A DNA stretch of 35,356 nt from an uncultured Clostridia bacterium. GTDB lineage: Bacteria; Bacillota; Clostridia; Christensenellales; Borkfalkiaceae. Below are positions 1-6,729 of this stretch, in pieces. The stretch lies in contig CALVPX010000016.1 in NCBI GenBank assembly GCA_944354265.1, positions 1 to 35,356 on the forward strand, in the 5' to 3' direction. Within the stretch, counting starts at the first letter, position 1, and the number at the start of each line of letters is the position of its first letter. A program made the translations under genes and the position numbers. The notes under the pieces were generated by a model. That model was not told the origin of the DNA. It made no database searches and saw nothing but the letters and a program-made list of their open reading frames with translations.

Positions 1-118
1 GTCACTTACATTTTACACTAAAGAAGCGACGTTGTCTCTTTTTTTATAGGTGTTGCACTTCAAATTATAATCTGTCCTCGCCCCTTTACACAAGGGAGCC
101 TTGAATAGCCCTTCCTCC

Positions 119-313
119 GTCATTTCGACCAGAGCACCCGCAGGGTGCGGCGCGGAGAAATCTGCATGAACGAAGTCGTGCAGGCAATGTTCTGACCAAT
201 GTCATACTGAGCGGAGCCGAAGGCGTAGTCGAATGTATCTTGTTTGATTATTACCCAGCCAGATCTTTCGACTTCGTTCGGCGCACAGTGCTCCTCACTT
301 CGCTCAAGATGAC
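119..313. repeat. Dispersed MITE-like repeat, copy 1
   Basis: The stretch begins with GTCATTTCGACC and ends with GCTCAAGATGAC. An internal unit starts at about 199 with GTCATACTGAGC. Related sequence with the same ends occurs at 2537-2657, 5932-6101, 10003-10206, 18280-18504 and 22499-22625. The ends are imperfect inverted repeats of one another. No coding sequence in it looks real. The first 118 bases hold a short CCCTTTACACAAGGGAGCC palindrome at about 82-101 that recurs at about 25080-25099. Positions 314-440 are AT-rich with nothing recognisable. Confidence 0.7.
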
Positions 314-444
314 GGAAGGGGATACCCCCGCCGACCAAAGAAAATAACAAGCCTAAAAATAAGCCTTAAAATTTTGTATTATCTGTACTAATTGTATTAA
401 TTGTATTATTTAAAGAGCAAATTTAAGTTAACATCAACATAAAA

Positions 445-477
445 TTGCACCCCCGCGCCGAAGGCGCGGGGGTGCAA
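445..477 (-). terminator. Terminator after GNAT acetyltransferase
   Basis: A perfect 15-bp stem (445-459 with 463-477) has a GAA loop and is followed on the minus strand by AATTTTAT. It lies 10 bases past the stop codon of the acetyltransferase gene at 487, so it most likely ends that transcript. Confidence 0.75.
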
Positions 478-486
478 ACAAATTTG

Positions 487-945
487 TCATATCCCTTTAT
501 AGAAGAAATTGCAGTCCATGTCCTCGCAGAATTCGTCGGATTCTTCGTAGCCGCGTGAGATGAAAAAAGCCTGAGTTCCCTCGGCGGGGAGGATGTAAAG
601 CCCCTTTGCGCCGCCCTCTTTAAGCTGCCCTTCGGCAAATTCCATGAGCTTTGTGCCCACTCCGCCTCCGCGGCGGGCGGGGGACACATACAGTTCGCGC
701 ACGGTGCCCATGCCCTCCTTCAAGCACCACTCGTTCTCTATGGAGTCAATCTGATATATGACAAAGCCGCAGGCTGCCCCGTCTATGGCGACGGCAATGC
801 GCAGAAGGCCTGCGTCGCAGTCGGCTAGGACGTATTCATCAAGCAGATGGTCGATGTCTTCGTCGCAGCCGAGCTCCTCGTAGTAGTCCTTAAACAGCGC
901 GCAAAAACTATCGCGGTTATTTTTATTCAAAAGATTGATTTGCAT
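487..945 (-). CDS. GNAT family N-acetyltransferase
   Basis: This 152-residue protein has the single-domain GNAT fold, which transfers an acetyl group from acetyl-CoA to an amine. The acetyl-CoA binding motif A is visible as RELYVSPARRGGGVGTKLMEF, with the RRGGGVG pyrophosphate loop at about residues 93-99. A later FFISRGYEES segment matches the usual C-terminal G-Y of GNATs. The start at 945 is chosen because TAAGGAG lies 6 bases upstream; a longer reading frame to 1005 has no ribosome binding site. It appears to be a single-gene unit with its own terminator. The substrate cannot be told from sequence. Confidence 0.85.
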   Translation of the reverse strand: MQINLLNKNNRDSFCALFKDYYEELGCDEDIDHLLDEYVLADCDAGLLRIAVAIDGAACGFVIYQIDSIENEWCLKEGMGTVRELYVSPARRGGGVGTKLMEFAEGQLKEGGAKGLYILPAEGTQAFFISRGYEESDEFCEDMDCNFFYKGI

Positions 946-1118
946 AATTGACTCCTTAAATGTATTTAGTCGAATTCTTAATAATCCCACAACAGCAAAC
1001 AGCATTTCAGAGCCGAGCAGGTCGCGGAGCGTGCGGAAGGCGCGAAGGAGTTTACTGACCGTAAATGACTGAGCGCACCCGTAAGCGCGACAATGAGATG
1101 CGAGAGCTATGGAATGCG

Positions 1119-1176
1119 GCAGAATAAAAAAAGTAAGGGTGCGCTAAAAAGCGCACCCTTGAATTTTTTATTCTGC
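1119..1176 (-). terminator. Terminator of rplU-rpmA with nested outer stem
   Basis: The inner stem AAGGGTGCGC/GCGCACCCTT (1135-1144, 1151-1160) is flanked by a second perfect 13-bp inverted repeat (1119-1131 with 1164-1176). On the minus strand the inner hairpin is followed by TTACTTTTTTT. The outer arm contains the last two codons and the stop codon of rpmA, so the end of the reading frame lies inside the terminator fold. The A and T tracts on both sides could let it work in both directions. Confidence 0.8.
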
Positions 1177-1446
1177 TACGGGGTAGACGGAAACCTGCTT
1201 GTTATCCTTGCCAACCCTTTCAAACCTTACAACGCCGTCGGAGAGGGCGAAGAGAGTGTCGTCCTTGCCCATGCCTACGTTGTTGCCTGCCTTGAACTTG
1301 GAGCCGCGCTGTCTTACGAGGATGTTGCCCGCAAGCACGAACTGTCCGTCCGCGCGCTTTACGCCGAGGCGTTTTGCGTTACTGTCTCTGCCGTTGTCAG
1401 TTGAACCGCCGCCCTTTTTGTGAGCGAATAACTTTATAAACAACAT
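1168..1446 (-). CDS. rpmA: 50S ribosomal protein bL27 (precursor form)
   Basis: This 92-residue protein is bL27, a large-subunit protein whose N-terminus reaches the peptidyl transferase centre. The core [23 protein letters not shown] followed by [12 protein letters not shown] is diagnostic. The protein starts MLFIKLF before AHKKGG, matching in shortened form the N-terminal extension of Bacillota L27 that Prp protease removes after LQFF or LQLF. AGGAGGAT sits 7 bases before the start. It lies 18 bases after rplU in the usual rplU-rpmA order, but the prp gene commonly found between them is absent. Confidence 0.96.
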   Translation of the reverse strand: MLFIKLFAHKKGGGSTDNGRDSNAKRLGVKRADGQFVLAGNILVRQRGSKFKAGNNVGMGKDDTLFALSDGVVRFERVGKDNKQVSVYPVAE

Positions 1447-1464
1447 TTAACTATCCTCCTTTAA

Positions 1465-1842
1465 TTATTCGGCTGCCTGCTCTGCAGACTCTTCTGCCTT
1501 GGCTGCCTTTTTGCGGGAAGCCTTTTTGGGGGCCTCTGCTGCGCCGATTGCAGTGATCTTTACTGTGGTATAGGGCTGTCTGTGACCCTGCTTTTTCCTT
1601 TCGTTCTTCTTAGCCTTGTACTTGAACACGATAATCTTTTTGTCCTTTCCTTGAGCTACAACCTCGCCGCTGACAACTGCGCCTGCGACTTCGCTGCCGA
1701 CCTGTATGTTGCCCTCGTCTGCGCACATAACGACGGGGAAGGTAACGGTGACGCCTACCTGCGCGTCGAGCTTTTCAAGCTTAACGACGTCGCCCACGGA
1801 AACGCGGTACTGCTTGCTTCCGTTTTCAAAAACTGCGTACAT
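1465..1842 (-). CDS. rplU: 50S ribosomal protein bL21
   Basis: This 125-residue protein is bL21, a 23S rRNA-binding protein of the large subunit. The N-terminus MYAVFENGSKQYRVSVGDVV and the segment FKYKAKKNERKKQGHRQPYTTVKI are characteristic. The family is usually about 103 residues; the extra C-terminal tail of roughly 22 residues is rich in Ala, Lys and Glu and resembles tails seen on some clostridial L21 proteins. The ribosome binding site is AGAGGAGG. It is the first gene of rplU-rpmA and lies downstream of a promoter and structured leader, which suggests autoregulation as for other ribosomal protein operons. Confidence 0.96.
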   Translation of the reverse strand: MYAVFENGSKQYRVSVGDVVKLEKLDAQVGVTVTFPVVMCADEGNIQVGSEVAGAVVSGEVVAQGKDKKIIVFKYKAKKNERKKQGHRQPYTTVKITAIGAAEAPKKASRKKAAKAEESAEQAAE

Positions 1843-1951
1843 TTTAAAATTAGTCCTCCTCTGACCAGTCTCGTCGGGTTCAAAATTGCCAATGGCTTAG
1901 GCGGCGATTAAAAATTTTTCGCACTTAAAAAGCCCGTCCCGGACGGCTCGA
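1843..1951 (-). promoter_or_regulatory. Putative L21 leader RNA upstream of rplU
   Basis: The 5' untranslated region is about 108 bases. It contains a GC stem (GCCGTCC-GG-GACGGGC on the minus strand, about 1930-1945) followed by TTTTT, then CCGCCTAAGCC and GAACCCGACGAGA close to the ribosome binding site. These blocks resemble my recollection of the L21 leader family of Bacillota, an autoregulatory structure in front of rplU. The stem followed by a T run could also act as an attenuator. A covariance-model search was not possible here. Confidence 0.55.
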
Positions 1952-1957
1952 CAAATA

Positions 1958-1986
1958 ATTTAACATAGATGAGGCATTAAAGTCAA
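1958..1986 (-). promoter_or_regulatory. Sigma-A promoter of rplU-rpmA
   Basis: On the minus strand TTGACT (1981-1986) and TTAAAT (1958-1963) are separated by exactly 17 bases. Transcription would start near 1951, giving the leader described above. Confidence 0.6.
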
Positions 1987-2059
1987 GCATTTTGAAGAGG
2001 CTGCGCATATTTTATGCCATTTTTGCGATAATAATTGTTGATATCAAATGGAGGAAAGA

Positions 2060-2500
2060 ATGGAAAATTTTAAAACCGACGGCGAAATTGTAGCCGAAAT
2101 TTACCGCAATGCGCAGCTTGCGCTGACTTCGATTGCAGATATCCTGCCCGAAATCGACGACGAGGAAATTAAAAAGGAGATAATTTCCGAGCACGAGGAG
2201 TACGAAAGGATTTGCGCCGAGGCCGCACTTTTGGCAAAGAACATGGGGGCGGAAGTAAAGGAACCTTCGCCCGTAAAGAAGGCGATGATGTGGTCGGCGA
2301 TTAAGATGAACGCGGGGACGGACAATTCGCGCTCCAACATAGCGCAGATGATGATACGCGGCACGGTGACGGGCATAACCTCTTTAAAGACGACGATGAC
2401 CGAGGGCGAGCGCGTTATGAACGGCGAAGTTAAAAAGCTTTTAAACGACCTTATCACCGTCGAAGAAAATTTTGAAGAAAAACTCAAAAAATATCTGTAA
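2060..2500 (+). CDS. Hypothetical ferritin-like helical protein
   Basis: This 146-residue protein has no signal peptide or membrane segment and is predicted to be almost wholly helical. The pattern of an early helix (EIVAEIYRNAQLALTSIADIL), a helix with SEHEEYERICAEAA, and two later amphipathic helices suggests a four-helix ferritin-like bundle. The E-x-x-Y and EHEEY acidic residues are compatible with that fold but do not prove metal binding. The start at 2060 is preferred over the ATG at 2048 because GGAGG (2050-2054) then lies at proper spacing. It is convergent with the AraC gene. No close family assignment is made. Confidence 0.6.
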   Translation: MENFKTDGEIVAEIYRNAQLALTSIADILPEIDDEEIKKEIISEHEEYERICAEAALLAKNMGAEVKEPSPVKKAMMWSAIKMNAGTDNSRSNIAQMMIRGTVTGITSLKTTMTEGERVMNGEVKKLLNDLITVEENFEEKLKKYL

Positions 2501-2536
2501 TTTATTAATGCAAATCGCGGCTATAGTCCCCCTTTT

Positions 2537-2657
2537 GTCATTTCGACCGTAGCGGAGAAATCTCGGAGCAAAGCGACGGACAAAAGGGGCGTATGAAAAG
2601 ACTGCGTTCATGCAGATTTCTCCATGCGCTCACTGCCGTTCGCTTAGTCGAAATGAC
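2537..2657. repeat. Dispersed MITE-like repeat, copy 2
   Basis: It starts GTCATTTCGACC and ends GTCGAAATGAC, a near-perfect 11-base terminal inverted repeat. The interior carries inverted GGAGAAATCT and AGATTTCTCC segments. It lies between two convergent genes (2060-2500 and 2680-3402), and no other terminator is visible there, so it may serve as a bidirectional terminator. Confidence 0.75.
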
Positions 2658-2679
2658 AAGAAACAATAAGCGTACACAG

Positions 2680-3402
2680 TCACCTGTTTCTTTCGGCGTA
2701 TTCCTTTGGGGAGACGCCGTAATACTTTTTGAACACGCGCGAAAAATACAGCGGCTCTGCAAAGCCGCACATTTCGGCTATCTGCGAAACAGTGTAATTT
2801 GAATACCTGTTGGTAATGCCCGAGAGGATAATTTCCCGCGCGAGCGACATGCGCTTTGCCGTGAGGTATTCAAGGGGCGTTTGCCCCACCTCTTTTTTGA
2901 ACAGCTTGCGCACATAGTCGTAGTTGAGCGGCAGGTTTTTAATTGAATTTTCAAGCGAGAATGTGGGGTCGGACAGCCCTTTATCCACCTCGGATATAAC
3001 TATTTTTACTGCGGGAGAGAAGTCGTTAGTGCCGCAATATGCCGCGATGAGCGAACGCAGCAGCGCGCCGAGGCCGTCTAAAATAATCTGCCTTTTGGCC
3101 TCGCCACCCTCGTAACAGGCGCGCGCCCTGCGGCACACCCAAGCTATGTCCTCCGCGCCGCCGCCGCTTATTACGCATGCGCCGTTTAAGGCCACGAGCG
3201 CGTTTTCCATTATGACGCAGCTGTCTGCGCCGTTGGTGTGCACAGTTTGGCGGGGAATGACGAGCACGTCCCCCTTTTTATAGGCAAGGGGTTTGCCCGC
3301 CGCAACAATTTCCCCGCGCGAGGAGCAATGTATTACCTCGCACCCCTTGTGGCGGTGTTCGCCGCTGTCCTGCGGGATGCCCGCAAATACGATATCATTC
3401 AT
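2680..3402 (-). CDS. AraC family transcriptional regulator
   Basis: This 240-residue protein has an N-terminal cupin-type sensing domain (EHRHKGCEVIHCSSRGEIVAAGKPLAYKKGDVLVIP, then H at TVHTNG) and a C-terminal pair of helix-turn-helix motifs over about the last 100 residues (NYDYVRKLFKKEVGQTPLEYL and TVSQIAEMCGFAEPLYFSRVFKKYYGVSPKEY). This is the architecture of AraC regulators that respond to sugars or other small ligands. The start gives a full-length cupin, yet no ribosome binding site precedes it; a promoter ending six bases before the ATG suggests a leaderless mRNA. No obvious target gene lies beside it. The ligand is unknown. Confidence 0.92.
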   Translation of the reverse strand: MNDIVFAGIPQDSGEHRHKGCEVIHCSSRGEIVAAGKPLAYKKGDVLVIPRQTVHTNGADSCVIMENALVALNGACVISGGGAEDIAWVCRRARACYEGGEAKRQIILDGLGALLRSLIAAYCGTNDFSPAVKIVISEVDKGLSDPTFSLENSIKNLPLNYDYVRKLFKKEVGQTPLEYLTAKRMSLAREIILSGITNRYSNYTVSQIAEMCGFAEPLYFSRVFKKYYGVSPKEYAERNR

Positions 3403-3408
3403 ATCCGT

Positions 3409-3437
3409 ATTATAACATAAAATATCCGATTTGTCTA
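3409..3437 (-). promoter_or_regulatory. Promoter of the AraC gene, leaderless geometry
   Basis: On the minus strand TAGACA (3432-3437), a 17-base spacer and TATAAT (3409-3414) form a strong sigma-A promoter. Only six bases separate the -10 box from the ATG at 3402, so transcription should begin at or next to the start codon. Confidence 0.65.
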
Positions 3438-3440
3438 TAA

Positions 3441-3515
3441 GCGGCGGGGCAATTTTTGCCCCGCCGCCCGATTAAAAACACATGCGGCCGCCCGCGAACG
3501 CAGTTCGCGGGCGGC
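3441..3515. repeat. Two adjacent long GC-rich hairpins
   Basis: A 12-bp stem GCGGCGGGGCAA/TTGCCCCGCCGC (3441-3467) and a 13-bp stem GCCGCCCGCGAAC/GTTCGCGGGCGGC (3487-3515) lie between the AraC promoter and the IS200 element. The transposase reads toward them, so they could end its transcript. They resemble the hairpins at 4319, 6794, 16788, 26440 and 29614. Confidence 0.6.
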
Positions 3516-3527
3516 GTTAGTAAAGAT

Positions 3528-4267
3528 CCCCCACTAAAGTGGGGGCTTTATTTTTCGCCCTAAAGGGCGTTGCCTGCCAGCAGGTGCTCAAGCACCGTGC
3601 AAAACTGACTTCCGCATACAAGCAAGCCCTTTTATTTCTTTTTCCGTCTATCTTTCTTTATCGAATTTGATTTCAGCCATTTTTCAAACGGGTCATAATA
3701 TTCCACCATACTGATTTGGTCTGAAATCAAATCCTCCTTTGCTTGGTCTTGAATATATTTCTGCACGGCTTGCTTGTTTCCGCCTACCGTACTTACATAA
3801 TATCCTCTGCTCCAAAAATGCCTGTTTCCATACTTATACTTTGTGTGAGCATACCGCTCGAATATTATCATGGTACTCTTACCTTTCAGATATCCCATAA
3901 ATTCAGATACCCGTTCATTCGGCGGTATGCTCACTAACATGTGGATGTGGTCGGGCATTGCGTACGCTTCTATTATTTCAACATCTTTGCGCCGACATAA
4001 TTCACGCAATATTTTACCTATTTCGGCACGCAATGCCCCATAAATGATTTTTCTTCTGTACTTTTGGGTGAACACAATATGATATTGACATTTCCACCTT
4101 GTGTGTGCTAAACTGTATGTACCGTTATTTTGGTTTCTCAAGTAACGTCCTCCTTTGTACTTTTACTCGTATACGGTTGCCAGCCACATACAGTTTAGCA
4201 CAGAGGAGCTTTTTTGTATACCTACGCAAGCTTGAAGCTAAAGCTATTTCCACCTGCATAGCAGGTG
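3528..4267 (-). mobile_element. IS200/IS605-family insertion sequence, tnpA only
   Basis: The element carries one transposase gene and is bounded by small hairpins rather than long terminal inverted repeats, as expected for HUH-type IS200 elements. Right-end side hairpins are CCCCCACT/AGTGGGGG (3528-3545), CGCCC/GGGCG (3556-3569), CCTGC/GCAGG (3573-3584) and GGTGCT/AGCACC (3583-3596). The left-end side hairpin is CACCTGC-ATA-GCAGGTG (4251-4267). Both sides share GCAGGTG. Exact cleavage sites cannot be fixed, so the boundaries are approximate. There is no tnpB. Confidence 0.75.
3632..4141 (-). CDS. tnpA: IS200-type transposase TnpA (Y1 HUH)
   Basis: This 169-residue protein is a Y1 transposase that cuts and rejoins single-stranded DNA at end hairpins. 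The HUH metal site is HIH at residues 65-67 in MPDHIHMLV, and the likely catalytic tyrosine is Y129 in VQKYIQDQ. YHIVFTQKYRRKII near the N-terminus and FWSRGYYVSTVG are family hallmarks. The start codon is TTG at 4139-4141, with AAGGAGGA seven bases upstream. Length is slightly above the usual 140-155 residues because of a basic C-terminal tail (KKDRRKKK). The frame is intact, so the element may be active. Confidence 0.93.
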   Translation of the reverse strand: MRNQNNGTYSLAHTRWKCQYHIVFTQKYRRKIIYGALRAEIGKILRELCRRKDVEIIEAYAMPDHIHMLVSIPPNERVSEFMGYLKGKSTMIIFERYAHTKYKYGNRHFWSRGYYVSTVGGNKQAVQKYIQDQAKEDLISDQISMVEYYDPFEKWLKSNSIKKDRRKKK

Positions 4268-4273
4268 ATTGAC

Positions 4274-4304
4274 AAAGCGCTCGTTATTTCAAAACGAGCG
4301 CTTT
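4274..4304. terminator. Bidirectional hairpin beside the IS200 element
   Basis: AAAGCGCTCGTT (4274-4285) pairs with AACGAGCGCTTT (4293-4304) and is followed by T on the plus strand and preceded by A. It lies seven bases outside the left-end hairpin of the IS element. It may be a terminator belonging to the original locus, which would place the insertion next to it. Confidence 0.5.
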
Positions 4305-4318
4305 TCTGTATAAAATAT

Positions 4319-4350
4319 GCGCCCCGCAGCCTTAAAAGGCTGCGGGGCGC
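4319..4350 (-). terminator. Terminator of the flotillin operon
   Basis: A perfect 15-bp stem GCGCCCCGCAGCCTT with its complement and an AA loop lies 15 bases past the flotillin stop codon. On the minus strand it is followed by ATATTTTATA. Confidence 0.7.
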
Positions 4351-4364
4351 CGTATACAAAATTA

Positions 4365-5819
4365 TTATCTCTTCTTCCTTTCAGGTGCAGGGGGTGCGGG
4401 AGGTTCTTCCGACCCGTCCTCTCCTTCCTTTTCGATTATTATCTTTACGTCGCGCTCGTCCTCCTTCTTCTTGGGGGAGATTATATCGGGCAGGGACAAT
4501 CCCGCCATGTTGTAAATTTCCTCCAAAGGGGGCAGCGACTTCAACAGTCCTGACAGGAAGTTTGCGGTGGAAGTTTTGCCGTCCTTGTCGACGCCGCCGT
4601 CCCACACAGTGACCTTGTCTATCTTGACGCCCGAAATTGCCTTGACCTGTTCGGCGACTATGGTTTCGAGCTTGTCGGCAATGAGCAGGCGCACTGCGTC
4701 GGGCGCGGTGCCGGCACTCTTGACGAGGGCGTCCATACCTTCGGCCTGTTTGGTCAGCTTTTCGCGCACGCCGCGTGCCTCGGCGTCCATCTTTACGAAT
4801 ATTGCGTCCGCCTCACCCTGAGCCTTGCGGCGGGTCTGTTCGGCGATGGCTTCGGCCTCTATCTCTAACTTCTGTTTTTCGATGTCAGCGGCGACGATTA
4901 TGTCGGCTTCCTTTGTGGCCCTTTCACGCGAGGCACGGGCAACTTCGGCTGCCTGTTCGGCGGAATAGCTCTCCTCGAGCGCCTTAGCCGCCTGAACCTT
5001 TTCGGCCGAAACGGCGAGTTTGAGCGCCTCGGCCTCCTTTTCCCTGAGCGTTGCCTGAGACAGGGCGATATCCGCCTTGGCCTTGTTTTCGCCGTCGATT
5101 GCGGCGGATTCGGCCTCGGCGACCCTTATGCGCTCCTCCATCTTGGCGTTGGCCTGACCGATGGCACCCTTTTTATCCTCTTCGGCGACGGAGATGCGCG
5201 CATCGTTGATAGCCTTTGCGGCGGCCTCCTTGCCGAGGGCGATGATGTAGCCCGATTCATCCGATATGTCGGTCACGTTTACGTTGATGAGGCTGAGACC
5301 CACCTTTTTGAGCTCGCCTTCGACGTTGCGGGAGATGGCCTCCAAAAATTTATCGCGGTCGGAATTTATCTCCTCGATGTTCATGGTGGCGATGACGAGG
5401 CGGAGCTGACCGAAGATTATGTCGCGCGCGAGATCACTTATCTGCGCCATCTTGAGCATGCCGAGGCGCTCTGCCGCGTTCTGCATTATTGCGGGGTCGG
5501 TGGAGATACCGACGGTGAATATCGAGGGCACGTCTATGCGGATATTCTGCTTTGAGAGTGCATTTTTGAGGTCCACCGAGATTGACAGAGGCGTTAAATC
5601 CATGAAGGCGTACTTCTGAAAGAAAGGCCACACGAACGCCGCACCGCTGTGGATGCACTTGGCCGACGAGTAAGTGCCGTCTGACGACGGCTTTAACTTA
5701 CCGTAAATAATCATGATTTTGTCCGGGGGACAGGTTTTGTAACGCAGTGCCACCGTGAGCACGATGAGCGCGATGAGCAGCACCACCACTACCACTATGG
5801 CAATGATCCATTCAGCCAT
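4365..5819 (-). CDS. floT: Flotillin-like SPFH-domain membrane scaffold protein
   Basis: This 484-residue protein matches the flotillin YuaG/FloT of Bacillus (about 509 residues). It has an N-terminal hydrophobic anchor (residues about 4-26), an SPFH/PHB domain (about 30-190, with NVNVTDISDESGYI near its end), a long Ala/Glu-rich coiled coil (about 195-370) and the flotillin C-terminal region. The tail is charged and proline-rich (EEPPAPPAPERKKR). Flotillins form membrane microdomains that organise signalling and transport proteins. The gene follows a YuaF/NfeD-like gene, as in the yuaFG operon, but a dispersed repeat sits between them. Two tandem copies of AAAGGAGAATATA precede the start. 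Confidence 0.9.
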   Translation of the reverse strand: MAEWIIAIVVVVVLLIALIVLTVALRYKTCPPDKIMIIYGKLKPSSDGTYSSAKCIHSGAAFVWPFFQKYAFMDLTPLSISVDLKNALSKQNIRIDVPSIFTVGISTDPAIMQNAAERLGMLKMAQISDLARDIIFGQLRLVIATMNIEEINSDRDKFLEAISRNVEGELKKVGLSLINVNVTDISDESGYIIALGKEAAAKAINDARISVAEEDKKGAIGQANAKMEERIRVAEAESAAIDGENKAKADIALSQATLREKEAEALKLAVSAEKVQAAKALEESYSAEQAAEVARASRERATKEADIIVAADIEKQKLEIEAEAIAEQTRRKAQGEADAIFVKMDAEARGVREKLTKQAEGMDALVKSAGTAPDAVRLLIADKLETIVAEQVKAISGVKIDKVTVWDGGVDKDGKTSTANFLSGLLKSLPPLEEIYNMAGLSLPDIISPKKKEDERDVKIIIEKEGEDGSEEPPAPPAPERKKR

Positions 5820-5823
5820 TTTT

Positions 5824-5854
5824 TATATTCTCCTTTTATTATATTCTCCTTTTA
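5824..5854 (-). promoter_or_regulatory. Tandemly duplicated ribosome binding site of flotillin gene
   Basis: TATATTCTCCTTTTA occurs at 5824-5838 and again at 5840-5854, a 16-base period. On the minus strand each copy supplies AAAGGAGA. The nearer copy lies about 10 bases from the ATG and should be the functional one; the second could hold a waiting ribosome or be a slippage product. Confidence 0.6.
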
Positions 5855-5860
5855 ATTATT

Positions 5861-5894
5861 AACGCAAATTGTGCATTAGAGGCCATGCACCAAT
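5861..5894. repeat. 34-bp dispersed repeat, copy A
   Basis: This sequence matches the reverse complement of 13388-13421 at 32 of 34 positions. Its core GTGCAT-TAGAGGCC-ATGCAC is itself able to form a hairpin. A partial match to its first 14 bases is seen at about 24896-24909. Confidence 0.75.
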
Positions 5895-5931
5895 TTGCCG
5901 TTACTTTTTTGTGACGCACCTGCATAGCCAT

Positions 5932-6101
5932 GTCATATTGAGCAGAGTGAGGAGCGTTGCGACGAACGCAGTCGAACATATCCGGCTCGATTAAAACCAA
6001 ACAAGATCCTACAGCCGAAACCCCTAAAGGGGTCCCCTCGGCAGAGCGTCGTCGGCTTCGCCTCCTAGCCCGACTTCGCCTTCGGCTTCGCTCAAGATGA
6101 C
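5932..6101. repeat. Dispersed MITE-like repeat, copy 3
   Basis: It starts GTCATATTGAGC and ends GCTCAAGATGAC. It occupies the gap between the YuaF-like gene and the flotillin gene, two genes normally adjacent in an operon. The 291 bases between them hold only this repeat, the 34-bp repeat and the duplicated ribosome binding site. Confidence 0.75.
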
Positions 6102-6111
6102 AGAACCTTGA

Positions 6112-6678
6112 TTACTTCTTCTGAACGACGGCGAAGTCGGAGGAGTACTCCACAATTTCTACCGTGCTGTCCACGGGGATGCGGTCGCCGTCCGTCATGG
6201 CGTCGATCTCCATGTACTTGCCCTGCGCGGTGAGGGTTATTTTGCCCCTGCCCGAGCGCTTTTCGGGTATGCTGACGTAGACGGTTGCCGTTGTGCCGAT
6301 GAGGTTGGACTTTACAAGATTGCCCGAGCACTGCATTCTTGCAATGCCGCGCATGGCAAACGCCACGCCGAAGAGCGCCACGGCGCCCGTGAGCACGGCG
6401 ACGATGATGGGCAGCCAAATGTTGTCCTTCATGAAGGTCTGCGTGACAAAGCCGCACCATCCGCCGAGGGCAAAGAAGGCTGTGAGCGTCTTTACCGTGA
6501 ATATTGACAGTCCGCCGTCGGTGTCGACATCGCCGTCGAACGCGTCGTCGACGTCAAAATCACCTCCGCCGAAGGAGAAGAGCATTACTATTATCTGTAT
6601 GATGAGAAATACGCTGGCAATCACCGCGATGATAAAATAAGTTTTTTCCGCGGGGGTCAGGTTTGTGAACCAATTCAT
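6112..6678 (-). CDS. YuaF/NfeD-like membrane protein, flotillin partner
   Basis: This 188-residue protein has an N-terminal membrane helix (about 13-35), two further hydrophobic segments (about 60-80 and 90-112), and a C-terminal beta-rich OB-like domain (about 118-188, with NLIGTTATVYVSIPEKRSGRG and KITLTAQGKYMEIDA). This matches the YuaF branch of the NfeD family, which works with flotillins at the membrane. An acidic loop (GGGDFDVDDAFDGDVDTD) separates the first two helices. A perfect consensus sigma-A promoter lies upstream. AAAGGAG is present at a rather long spacing of 13 bases. The residue pattern and the flotillin neighbour support each other. Confidence 0.82.
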   Translation of the reverse strand: MNWFTNLTPAEKTYFIIAVIASVFLIIQIIVMLFSFGGGDFDVDDAFDGDVDTDGGLSIFTVKTLTAFFALGGWCGFVTQTFMKDNIWLPIIVAVLTGAVALFGVAFAMRGIARMQCSGNLVKSNLIGTTATVYVSIPEKRSGRGKITLTAQGKYMEIDAMTDGDRIPVDSTVEIVEYSSDFAVVQKK

Positions 6679-6729
6679 GAAAATATGTACACTCCTTTAA
6701 AAAGGTTAAAAAATTGCCTTCCGATATAA

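Noticed and set aside
120-350. A 76-codon minus-strand frame in the first repeat
   Set aside because: It lies within a dispersed non-coding repeat whose copies elsewhere do not keep the frame.
1093-1404. A 103-codon plus-strand frame across the rpmA terminator and gene
   Set aside because: It is antisense to rpmA and runs through its terminator.
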